A stretch of 6,533 nucleotides of DNA from a bacterium (GCA_030641245.1 DAOWHU010000055.1:1-6533); one strand, 5' to 3'; counted from the stretch's first letter, positions 1 to 5,760 are shown. Notes: generated by a model from the letters alone, not told the origin. Translations and numbers: made by a program.

Positions 1-266
1 AAATAGAAGAGTATACTCAAGCAGACGAAAACTATCATATTATTGCAAATACGGTCTTTTCATTGGCAAATCGTGCTCAGGAAATTTTTGAAAGTTTGGA
101 ACCAAGCGAAAAACGACAGCTCTTGAATCTACTACTTCAGAACTGCCGTCTTTCTGGCAAAAAGCTAGTGTTTGACGTGCGTTCTCCTTTTAATACAATA
201 CTTGGAATGGCGCATCAACCTTTAGGGCTCCCGGGGTCGGATTCGAACCGACGACCGATTGATTAA
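1..266 (+). CDS. Site-specific serine recombinase, C-terminal end (5' partial)
   Basis: The reading frame is open from the left edge (codons begin at base 3), so only about 87 C-terminal residues are visible and the start lies outside the window. The stretch with ANRAQEIFES, PSEKRQLLNLLLQNC, then LSGKKL and SPFN resembles the C-terminal tail of large serine recombinases (DNA-invertase/resolvase superfamily with a zinc-ribbon and coiled-coil region), as often found in CPR genomes and mobile elements. Such enzymes cut and rejoin DNA through a serine at the N-terminus, which is not visible here. The internal TTG at 63 is not a credible start because the family-like sequence continues upstream of it. 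The last 13 residues (from GLPGSDSNRR to the TAA at 264-266) are the antisense of the tRNA-Asn gene, so this end was probably created or altered by insertion next to the tRNA. The family call comes from recognition of the tail only; the catalytic domain would decide it. Confidence 0.72.
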   Translation, partial: IEEYTQADENYHIIANTVFSLANRAQEIFESLEPSEKRQLLNLLLQNCRLSGKKLVFDVRSPFNTILGMAHQPLGLPGSDSNRRPID

Positions 267-299
267 CAGTCAATTGCTCTACCACTGAGCTACCCGGGA
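228..299 (-). tRNA. tRNA-Asn (anticodon GTT)
   Basis: The minus strand folds into a standard 72-nt cloverleaf: acceptor TCCCGGG/CCCGGGA, D-arm GCTC-AGTGGTA-GAGC, anticodon stem ATTGA/TCAAT with loop CTGTTAA (anticodon GTT, Asn), variable loop CGGTC, T-arm GTCGG-TTCGAAT-CCGAC and discriminator G. The genome continues CCC after the discriminator, so CCA is not encoded and must be added by nucleotidyltransferase. The 3' half (228-266) overlaps the convergent recombinase frame. I see no hairpin terminator after its 3' end, so the primary transcript may run antisense into the recombinase gene. Confidence 0.97.
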
Positions 300-346
300 A
301 AAAAATAAACAATTATAATTAAAAAAACGAACGATAGTTCCTACAT

Positions 347-374
347 ATTCTAGTGGCTTTTGGGGTTTAGTCAA
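347..374 (-). promoter_or_regulatory. Candidate promoter for tRNA-Asn
   Basis: On the minus strand, TTGACT (369-374) is followed after 16 nt by TAGAAT (347-352), a good match to a sigma70-type promoter. It would start transcription roughly 40 nt upstream of the mature tRNA 5' end. A second TATAAT lies at 312-317, closer to the tRNA, but has no good -35 box at the right distance. Confidence 0.5.
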
Positions 375-388
375 GGGAAGCCAGTTAA

Positions 389-442
389 TTTACAATTTAC
401 AATTTACAATTTCCAATCAATTTCCAATGATCAAGTTTTCAA
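389..442 (+). repeat. Heptanucleotide CAATNNN repeat array 1
   Basis: Tandem heptads TTTACAA (three perfect copies, 389-409) are followed by TTTCCAA, a 4-nt TCAA step, TTTCCAA, TGATCAA and a degenerate last unit ending near 442. Written in another phase the consensus is CAAT plus three variable bases. The same consensus, in the same orientation, recurs at 2551-2599 and 5761-5817. It lies between tRNA-Asn and the argS promoter; apart from promoter boxes I see no gene in 300-581. Confidence 0.8.
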
Positions 443-518
443 TGATTATTGGAGTTTTTGGGCTTATTCGGAACCTGAAATTTTTAATTTGAGATTTTGA
501 GTATTAATTCTAGTCTTC

Positions 519-547
519 TTGATTTTTTGAGGTTTGGGCAGTATAAT
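519..547 (+). promoter_or_regulatory. Promoter of the argS operon
   Basis: TTGATT (519-524), a 17-nt spacer and a perfect TATAAT (542-547) form a strong sigma70-type promoter. Transcription would begin near 553-556, leaving a leader of about 28 nt before the ATG at 582. This also argues against the upstream in-frame TTG at 534 as the argS start, because that codon would lie inside the promoter spacer. Confidence 0.72.
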
Positions 548-581
548 AAGGGCAGAAAAGGATAATCAATGTGTGAAAATA

Positions 582-2375
582 ATGAAAGAACAAATCAGAA
601 AGATAATTCTGGAGGTTGTTGGTAATCTTTGGAAAGAGAGTGGTTTGAAAAAGGCAGATATTGAGATTAATGAAGCTCCAGAAAAATTTGGGGATTATTC
701 GACTAATGTGGCGATGAAATTAGCGGGGATTGTTAAAAAAAGTCCGATGGAAATCGCCAAAATGATTAAGATCCGCCTTGATAAATCTTCGGCGAGGCAA
801 GAAGATATTCTTCGCCTCGACAAGCCTTCAGCGAGACGGGTGAAAGACTCATTAGCCCAGTCCCAGATTGAAAAAACAGAGGTTGTAAAACCAGGATTTA
901 TTAATTTCTACTTTAGCCAGGAAGTTTACAAAAAAACATTATTAGATATAAAAAAGGCTGGCGATAAGTATGGATTTTCTAAGTTAGGGCAAGGAAAAAA
1001 GGTGATGGTAGAGTTTGGTCAACCTAATACTCACAAAGCTATTACAGTTGGTCATTTGAAAAGCGCAGTTTCCGGTTTGTCAGTAGTCAAACTTTTTGAA
1101 GCTTTAGGATATGAAGTGATTAAGGCTAATTATTTCGGAGACGTTGGAATGCAAGTTGCTAAATCAACTTGGGGATTTATGCAAAAAGAGAAACCAGCTG
1201 ACTTTGAAGAATGGGATAATGATAGAAAGATGAAATTTGTGAATGAAAGATATGTGATGGGTTCATTAGCCTTTGGGGATGACGAAAGAATAGAAAAAGA
1301 AATAAGGCAAATAAATAAAGATATTTATAATAAAACCGATAACAAAAATTATCAGCAGTATCAAAAAATTCGAGATTGGAGCATTGAACATCAAAATGCA
1401 GTTTTTGAGAAACTGGGAATTAGTTATGATCGACAATATCCTGAAAGCGAAGTCTATCAAGAAGCGATCAAAATAGTTAAACGACATCAGGATAAAATTT
1501 TTGAGAAAAGTCGGGGGGCAATTATTTATAATGGTGAAAAAGACGGTTTGAATACTTGGGTATTTTTGACTAAAGAAGGAAATCCTACTTATTCAGCTAA
1601 GGACTTGGCTTTGGCAGTCAAAAAGTTTTCTGAGTATGATCTAGATTTAGCGATTGTGACGACCTCGGTGGAGCAGACTGATTATTTCAAAGCCATTATT
1701 AAAGTTTTAGAGAAAATTGATAAATCTTTTAAGGGGAAATATAAGCACGTTCCGTTTGGTTGGCTTTTGATGAATAACAAGAAAACCAGTTCTAGGATGG
1801 GTGAGACTATTAAGTGTGTTGATATCATTTCTGAAGCGATGCAATTAGCAGAGCAGAAAATCGACATTGATAAAGAATATTCTTTGGAACAGAAGCAGGA
1901 AATAATTGAAAAAGTAGCGATGGCTGGATTGAAATTTCTCATTTTATCGCATGAATTTCATAAGGATATAAATTATGACCCAGAAGAATTTATTAAATTG
2001 AATGGATTTTCGGGACCATTTATTTTGTATTCTTATGTGCGAATCAATTCGATAGTAAAAAAAGTGGGTGAAGTTGACCTGGGTAATTTGAAAGACTCAA
2101 GTTTTGAAAAATCAGAAGAAAAGCAGTTAGCCAGTGCCTTGGCGATGTATCAAGATGTTGTTTTGAGAGCAGGGCAGGAAATTGCTCCGCATATTGTTTG
2201 TAATTATCTTTATGATCTAGCCCAGAAATTTAATAGTTTTTACGAGCATTGTTCGATTCAAAAAGCAGACAATGAGGTTCAAAAGAAGTCTCGGTTGATG
2301 TTGGCAATGGCAACGGGGCAGGTTTTGAAAAATGGACTAGAGCTATTGGGAATCGAAACATTAGAGGTTATGTAA
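582..2375 (+). CDS. argS: Arginyl-tRNA synthetase
   Basis: This class I aminoacyl-tRNA synthetase charges tRNA-Arg with arginine using ATP in the cytoplasm. With the ATG at 582 it has 597 residues, close to the family norm. The N-terminal Arg-specific domain contains KFGDYSTNVAM and ends at PGFINFYFS (near residues 104-112). The Rossmann core has EFGQPNTHKAITVGHL at 144-159, where the HIGH signature reads TVGH. The second signature, near 397-408 (MNNKKTSSRMGE), is degenerate but keeps SSRMG. A DALR anticodon-binding domain closes the protein, with SYVRINSI and the typical end ATGQVLKNGLELLGI. Residues 65-90 form a duplicated 13-residue block (RLDKSSAR.../RLDKPSAR...) encoded by a DNA repeat and not expected in the family. 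The start is chosen because the promoter at 519-547 excludes TTG 534; GTG 573 is an alternative, about 10 nt after AAAAGGA. It is the first gene of the operon. Confidence 0.95.
   Translation: MKEQIRKIILEVVGNLWKESGLKKADIEINEAPEKFGDYSTNVAMKLAGIVKKSPMEIAKMIKIRLDKSSARQEDILRLDKPSARRVKDSLAQSQIEKTEVVKPGFINFYFSQEVYKKTLLDIKKAGDKYGFSKLGQGKKVMVEFGQPNTHKAITVGHLKSAVSGLSVVKLFEALGYEVIKANYFGDVGMQVAKSTWGFMQKEKPADFEEWDNDRKMKFVNERYVMGSLAFGDDERIEKEIRQINKDIYNKTDNKNYQQYQKIRDWSIEHQNAVFEKLGISYDRQYPESEVYQEAIKIVKRHQDKIFEKSRGAIIYNGEKDGLNTWVFLTKEGNPTYSAKDLALAVKKFSEYDLDLAIVTTSVEQTDYFKAIIKVLEKIDKSFKGKYKHVPFGWLLMNNKKTSSRMGETIKCVDIISEAMQLAEQKIDIDKEYSLEQKQEIIEKVAMAGLKFLILSHEFHKDINYDPEEFIKLNGFSGPFILYSYVRINSIVKKVGEVDLGNLKDSSFEKSEEKQLASALAMYQDVVLRAGQEIAPHIVCNYLYDLAQKFNSFYEHCSIQKADNEVQKKSRLMLAMATGQVLKNGLELLGIETLEVM
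774..837 (+). repeat. Palindromic direct repeat inserted in frame within argS
   Basis: Two 25-bp copies (774-798 and 813-837) match at 19 of 25 positions with a period of 39 nt, exactly 13 codons, so the frame is preserved. Each copy opens with CGCCTYGA and closes with GCGAGRC, giving it near-palindromic ends. The junction between copies forms a strong hairpin at 793-819: CGAGGC-AAGAA, loop GATA, TTCTT, a bulged C, then GCCTCG. The block encodes residues 65-90 of ArgS, between the N-terminal domain helix (SPMEIAKMI) and the strand VVKPGFINF. It looks like an invasive palindromic element tolerated inside a coding region. Confidence 0.75.
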
Positions 2376-2390
2376 TTAATAATCAATAAA

Positions 2391-2618
2391 ATGATCACAA
2401 TATTATTTGTAGTGCTGAAACTGACCAACGTTCTTTTGTTGAACTGGTGGTGGGTTATTGCGACGATTCTTCTAGATATTTTAATGAAGGGTTGTTGTGG
2501 TAGCAAGGGTTTCAGCTGTTGCGGAAGCAAAGCAAAAAAGGAAGGGAAGCAGCAGTTAGCAATGAGCAATGAACAATTAACAATAAACAATGAGCAGAAA
2601 AAGGATTGTCTGTCATGA
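2391..2618 (+). CDS. Small Cys-rich membrane protein
   Basis: This 75-residue frame starts 15 nt after argS and overlaps the Nudix gene by 29 nt. Residues 1-32 form one or two membrane segments (MITILFVVLKLTNV then NWWWVIATILLDIL). The LKLT...WWWV pattern recalls small phage and bacterial transmembrane proteins annotated as Fragile-X-F-like; this is recognition by eye only. After the membrane part come two copies of CCGSK (residues 35-39 and 43-47), four cysteines in pairs that could bind metal or be lipidated or oxidised, then a Lys-rich stretch. The last ~20 residues (QQLAMSNEQLTINNEQ and beyond) are encoded by a CAATNNN heptad array and so are probably an acquired tail. The start has no Shine-Dalgarno sequence, like its neighbours. 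The function is unknown. That it is a real gene is supported by position, strand and the hydrophobic pattern, but not proven. Confidence 0.6.
   Translation: MITILFVVLKLTNVLLLNWWWVIATILLDILMKGCCGSKGFSCCGSKAKKEGKQQLAMSNEQLTINNEQKKDCLS
2551..2599 (+). repeat. Heptanucleotide CAATNNN repeat array 2
   Basis: Seven consecutive heptads in perfect register: AGCAGTT, AGCAATG, AGCAATG, AACAATT, AACAATA, AACAATG, AGCAGAA. The array encodes the C-terminal tail of the small membrane protein in one frame, and its sixth unit carries the ATG (2590-2592) that starts the Nudix gene in another. It is in the same orientation as the arrays at 389 and 5761. Confidence 0.85.
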
Positions 2619-3090
2619 TGTTCATGGGAAAAAAACTGAAGTTGATGCAAATCAATTGCGATTTCGTCCTTCAGTTTATGGAATCTTGATCGAAGAGGGA
2701 AGGGTTTTACTTTCTAAAGAGTGGGATGGCTATGATTTTCCGGGAGGGGGAGCGAATATTGATGAAACTATGGAAGATGCTTTGATTAGGGAGTTTTTAG
2801 AAGAAACTGGGTTAAAAGTTCGATTAACTGATCTAGTTTATTGTGGAACAAGATTTTTTCATCCAAGCCATTCAGAAAAACACAAGAATGAGTATTGGAA
2901 CTGCCCGGTGATTTATTTCTTGGTCAAAAAGGTTGGTGGAAAAATTTCGCTTGATAATTGTAGCGAAGAAGAAAGAGATTATAAAGGGTTGCCAAAATGG
3001 ATTGCACTAGAAAATATTGAAGTTTTGAAGTTTTATAATTTAGTTGATAGTGTGAAAATAATAAAAAAAGCCTTAAAGCAATTAAAATAA
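2590..3090 (+). CDS. Nudix hydrolase
   Basis: A 166-residue single-domain Nudix protein, a Mg-dependent pyrophosphohydrolase of nucleoside diphosphate-X compounds; the substrate cannot be read from the sequence. The Nudix box is complete at residues 53-75: G53, E59, then REFLEETGL at 67-75, matching Gx5Ex7REUxEExGU. It is preceded by EWDGYDFPGGG, the usual strand before the box. Residues 4-30 (KRIVCHD...FRPSVYGI) look like the normal N-terminus of this subgroup, so the ATG at 2590 is preferred although it lies inside a heptad repeat, overlaps the upstream frame by 29 nt and has no Shine-Dalgarno sequence. tyrS begins 6 nt after the stop, so translational coupling is plausible. Possible roles include clearing modified or toxic nucleotides or dinucleoside polyphosphates, which synthetases can make as by-products; the link to argS and tyrS is inference from position only. 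Confidence 0.93.
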   Translation: MSRKRIVCHDVHGKKTEVDANQLRFRPSVYGILIEEGRVLLSKEWDGYDFPGGGANIDETMEDALIREFLEETGLKVRLTDLVYCGTRFFHPSHSEKHKNEYWNCPVIYFLVKKVGGKISLDNCSEEERDYKGLPKWIALENIEVLKFYNLVDSVKIIKKALKQLK

Positions 3091-3096
3091 TTTAAA

Positions 3097-4308
3097 ATGA
3101 AAATAATAACTGATGAAAAACAAGTAGAGCGAGTTTTAACTAGGGGAGTGGAGCAGGTTTTGGATGAGAAGGAGAAATTTAAGAAACTTTTAATGTCTGG
3201 TGAACAGATTAAGCTTTACTGTGGTTATGATCCGACCGCGCCATCTTTGCACATTGGGAATGCAATTTCTATAAAAAAATTAGCGGAGTTTCAAAAATTG
3301 GGGCACAAAGTGATTTTTTTGATTGGGGATTTTACGACTTTGATCGGTGATCCAACCGACAAAGAAGCAACTCGACCGAAATTAACGCGAGAAGAAATCT
3401 TGAAAAATTGCGAGAGTTACCAGAAACAGGCTTCCGCTTTTCTTGATTTCGAGGGAGAAAATCCAGCTGAAGTTCGATATAACAGTGAGTGGAGTGATAA
3501 AATGAATTTCCGAGATTTGATTGAATTGTCTTCGAATTTTACTGTTCAGCAATTACTTCAAAGGGATATGTTTCAAAAGAGGTTGAAAGAAGAGAGACCA
3601 ATTTATTTACATGAATTTTTGTATCCTTTAGCTCAAGCCTACGATTCAGTAGCGATGGATGTGGATTTAGAAATTGGGGGAAACGATCAAATGTTTAATA
3701 TGATGCGAGGGCGGGATTTGCAAAAGATTATTAATAAGAGAGAAAAGTTTGTAATGACTTTGAAAATCTTAGTTGATGATGGAGGCAAAAAGATGGGCAA
3801 GAGTGAGGGCAATGCTGTTTTCTTAGATCAAACCCCGGAAAATATTTATGGAGCGGTTATGTCTTGGCCGGATGGTTTTATCGCTAATACTTTTGAATTG
3901 ATGACGGATGTGTCGAGAGGAGAAATTGATAAGATGCGAGAGGATATGAAAAGTGGAGCAGTTAACCCAATGGATCTAAAAAAGCATTTAGCTCGAGAAA
4001 TAACAGAAATTTTTTATGGAGTAAAACCTAGCGAAGCGGCTCAGGAAGATTTTGTGAGTAAATTTCAGAAACGGGATGTAGAAGTGGAGGCGCCAGAACT
4101 AATCTTGAAAGTTAAGGATAATCTAGCGGAAATTTTAACTGAAAATGAGTTGGCTGAAAGCAAGGGTGACGCTAAAAGAAAAATTGAGCAAGGTGGAGTA
4201 AGTGTGGATGGGCAGAAAATAGAATTAGGACAAGAGGTTTTGAAAGAGTGGGATGGAAAAATTTTGAAAGTTGGGAGGAAAGATTTTCGAAGGATAGTAA
4301 TAAAATAA
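3097..4308 (+). CDS. tyrS: Tyrosyl-tRNA synthetase (TyrZ-like)
   Basis: This class I synthetase attaches tyrosine to tRNA-Tyr; 403 residues is typical. The catalytic core has YCGYDPTAPSLHIGN at 41-55, so the HIGH signature reads HIGN. FLIGDFTTLIGDPT (74-87) is a pattern typical of the TyrZ-type (second bacterial) clade. Tyrosine-binding elements follow: YPLAQAYDS at 176-184 and GGNDQ at 194-198. The KMSKS loop reads KMGKS at 232-236. The C-terminal S4 RNA-binding domain (about 341-403, with AESKGDAKRKIEQGGVSVDG) is complete. It starts 6 nt after the Nudix stop and is followed 4 nt later by the receiver gene, so it is internal to the operon. No Shine-Dalgarno sequence precedes the ATG, only AT-rich sequence. 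The identity is secure; the clade assignment is by eye. Confidence 0.95.
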   Translation: MKIITDEKQVERVLTRGVEQVLDEKEKFKKLLMSGEQIKLYCGYDPTAPSLHIGNAISIKKLAEFQKLGHKVIFLIGDFTTLIGDPTDKEATRPKLTREEILKNCESYQKQASAFLDFEGENPAEVRYNSEWSDKMNFRDLIELSSNFTVQQLLQRDMFQKRLKEERPIYLHEFLYPLAQAYDSVAMDVDLEIGGNDQMFNMMRGRDLQKIINKREKFVMTLKILVDDGGKKMGKSEGNAVFLDQTPENIYGAVMSWPDGFIANTFELMTDVSRGEIDKMREDMKSGAVNPMDLKKHLAREITEIFYGVKPSEAAQEDFVSKFQKRDVEVEAPELILKVKDNLAEILTENELAESKGDAKRKIEQGGVSVDGQKIELGQEVLKEWDGKILKVGRKDFRRIVIK

Positions 4309-4312
4309 GCAA

Positions 4313-4699
4313 ATGATTAGGATTTTGGTTTTAGAGGATAATCCTAAAGTTATTGAAGTAATAATGAGTGGGGTTCGAGAGTTAGAACAAGATCTAGGGA
4401 AAATTAAGGCTGTGGTTGTTTCTAAAGGAGAGGAAGCAGAAGATCTGGCTGATAGTAATAAGATTGGGAAGTTCGATGTCATTTTATTGGACTGTATTTC
4501 AGCTGATGGCAAAACTTTTCATCAAGCGGTTTTGGGTAAGGCGGATTCGCAAAAGATAATTGCGATTTCTAATACTGTCGTCTATAACAAGATGGCGGAA
4601 GAAGAAGGAGTTTTAAGAACAGTTCAAAAAAATTATTATGATCTGATAGGGTTTAAAAATAATTTAAAAAAAGAAATTAAGATTATGTTAAATTTTTAA
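4313..4699 (+). CDS. Stand-alone CheY-like response regulator receiver
   Basis: A 128-residue protein that is only a receiver domain, with no output domain. The acidic pocket is E8-D9 after the first strand (ILVLED), the phosphoacceptor is D60 at the end of FDVILLD, S86 stands in the Thr/Ser position (IIAIS) and K106 is the conserved lysine. K106 is followed by Asn rather than the usual Pro, and the loop after D60 (CISADGKTF) differs from the common MPxMDG. It is therefore probably phosphorylatable and acts by protein contact, as CheY and Spo0F do. No histidine kinase is present in the window. It lies 4 nt after tyrS and 9 nt before a membrane-protein gene in the same operon, so that protein is a possible partner, though nothing in the sequence shows contact. 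Confidence 0.85.
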   Translation: MIRILVLEDNPKVIEVIMSGVRELEQDLGKIKAVVVSKGEEAEDLADSNKIGKFDVILLDCISADGKTFHQAVLGKADSQKIIAISNTVVYNKMAEEEGVLRTVQKNYYDLIGFKNNLKKEIKIMLNF

Positions 4700-4708
4700 A
4701 ATAAAAAT

Positions 4709-5722
4709 ATGAAGAAAAATGAAAATCAAGGAGGATTCTTTGCCAGAATCAAAGCTGGTAAATATTATCAAGCTGCTCAAGATGGTTTTTGGCGGGTTTG
4801 GAAAAATAAATCTATTTGGTTTTGGGGAATATTTATTTCGGCGGGGGCAACTCTGAATTTTAATCAGAATCAGGAAGATCCGATGTCAATATCGGAAGAT
4901 TACATTATTAACCTTTTTTCTAATTATTGGTATTGGTTTTTAATTGGTTTTTTGGTCTTGATTGTTTTGGTGGTGGTGGCTTGGATTATTTCAGCTATTG
5001 CAAGAGCAGGGGTTATTAGGGAATTGAATGAAAAACAAAATAAGAAAAAATATGTTTTAGGTTCCAAGAAAATTTGGTTAACAGGGAAAAAAGGATTCAA
5101 AATAGTTTTTGGGTTAGATTTATATATATTAGGGTTAGCTTTGCTGATACTTTTAGGTAATTTAATCGTGGCTATTCCATTGTTTGTAATCGAAAATAAA
5201 GTTTTCCCAGTCATTCTAATGGTGGTAGCGGGATTTGTCAGTCTTTTGTTTTTGATTCTTATTGTGATTCTAAAACCTTTGGCCACAATTTATCTGTTGT
5301 TGTCTAATTTGGATATCAAAGATTCTTTTTTGAAAAGTGGACGAATCATTAAAACCAAATTTAAAGAATTTTTTAAATTAATTTTGACTTGTTTAGTAAT
5401 CGGTATTGTAAAAGGAGCAATTTTTGGCTTGATTTCGATTTTTGGAGTAATCTCGGCAGCATTATTTTATGCAATTATTTGGGGAGGTGGACCAGTTTTC
5501 TTGAATGGGATTTTGGTAGCGCTGGGGATCGTTTTGGTAATCGTGATGTTGGTCCTATTCTTGATTATCAGAGCCTTTTTTGCTCTTTGGCGAATGGACA
5601 TTTTGATTTGGTGGGTTAAAATGGTTGATGGAGCTAAAGCTGAGAAGAAGGTGGTTGAAAAAATAACAACTAAAAAGAAAAAAGTAGTTGAAAAAAAAGT
5701 GGCAGTTGGAGCAGGAGCTTGA
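4709..5722 (+). CDS. Polytopic membrane protein of unknown function
   Basis: A 337-residue integral membrane protein that I do not recognise with confidence. An amphipathic N-terminus (ARIKAGKYYQAAQDGFWRVWKN) leads to a weak hydrophobic segment at 34-48. Strong membrane segments follow near 73-102, 132-162, 165-197, 222-258 (long enough for two) and 262-294. Between them lie basic loops such as NEKQNKKKYVLGSKKIW and the amphipathic SFLKSGRIIKTKFKEFF. The protein ends in a Lys-rich tail (310-331) with a repeated KKVVEK motif, probably cytoplasmic. The layout, paired helices with a short helix between, recalls the membrane domain attached to some glycerophosphodiester phosphodiesterases and YciC/DUF975-like proteins, which is a guess by architecture. 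It is the last gene of the operon, 9 nt after the receiver, and ends with TGA just before a hairpin. There is no signal peptide and no catalytic motif. Confidence 0.85.
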   Translation: MKKNENQGGFFARIKAGKYYQAAQDGFWRVWKNKSIWFWGIFISAGATLNFNQNQEDPMSISEDYIINLFSNYWYWFLIGFLVLIVLVVVAWIISAIARAGVIRELNEKQNKKKYVLGSKKIWLTGKKGFKIVFGLDLYILGLALLILLGNLIVAIPLFVIENKVFPVILMVVAGFVSLLFLILIVILKPLATIYLLLSNLDIKDSFLKSGRIIKTKFKEFFKLILTCLVIGIVKGAIFGLISIFGVISAALFYAIIWGGGPVFLNGILVALGIVLVIVMLVLFLIIRAFFALWRMDILIWWVKMVDGAKAEKKVVEKITTKKKKVVEKKVAVGAGA

Positions 5723-5730
5723 TCAATTAA

Positions 5731-5758
5731 CCCCAGTTAAATAAATTGTTTAACGGGG
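5731..5758 (+). terminator. Hairpin after the operon (possible rho-independent-like end or RNA 3' stabiliser)
   Basis: CCCC, a bulged A and GTTAAA (5731-5741) pair with TTTAAC and GGGG (5749-5758) across a 7-nt loop TAAATTG, giving a 10-bp stem 8 nt after the last stop codon. No U-run follows (CAAGCAATAA), so it is not a classical intrinsic terminator. It may protect the mRNA 3' end or be a repeat; the real terminator is probably at 5817-5841. Confidence 0.5.
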
Positions 5759-5760
5759 CA

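Noticed and set aside
63..266. A complete 67-residue gene beginning at TTG 63
   Set aside because: The frame stays open to the left edge and the upstream residues continue the recombinase-like pattern, so it is the end of a truncated larger gene.
389..442. CRISPR array
   Set aside because: Units are 7 nt with no spacers and no cas genes nearby; these are simple heptad repeats.
534..581. Upstream TTG start that would add 16 residues to ArgS
   Set aside because: TTG 534 lies inside the spacer of the promoter TTGATT-N17-TATAAT and the added residues do not resemble an ArgS N-terminus, whereas MKEQIRKIILEVV after the ATG at 582 does.
1266..1942. Two minus-strand frames within argS (1266-1487, 1682-1942)
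   Set aside because: Shadows of the argS reading frame in AT-rich DNA, with no start signals or recognisable product.
2279..2650. 123-residue minus-strand frame opposite argS, the small membrane protein and the Nudix start
   Set aside because: It is antisense to well-supported genes, low in complexity where it crosses the heptad array, and shows no family motif.
4225..5286. Minus-strand frames opposite tyrS/receiver and the membrane protein (4225-4512, 4924-5286)
   Set aside because: Antisense shadows; the hydrophobic or Lys/Ile-rich translations reflect the composition of the genes opposite.
5309..5619. Plus-strand 76-residue alternative frame inside the membrane protein gene (5389-5619)
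   Set aside because: Out-of-frame shadow of a long, well-formed membrane protein, without its own start signal or motif.
5720..5739. TGA read as glycine, as in Gracilibacteria or Absconditabacteria
   Set aside because: TGA ends the membrane protein and the small ORF at sensible places, no in-frame TGA occurs within the conserved genes, and read-through would add only a few residues.
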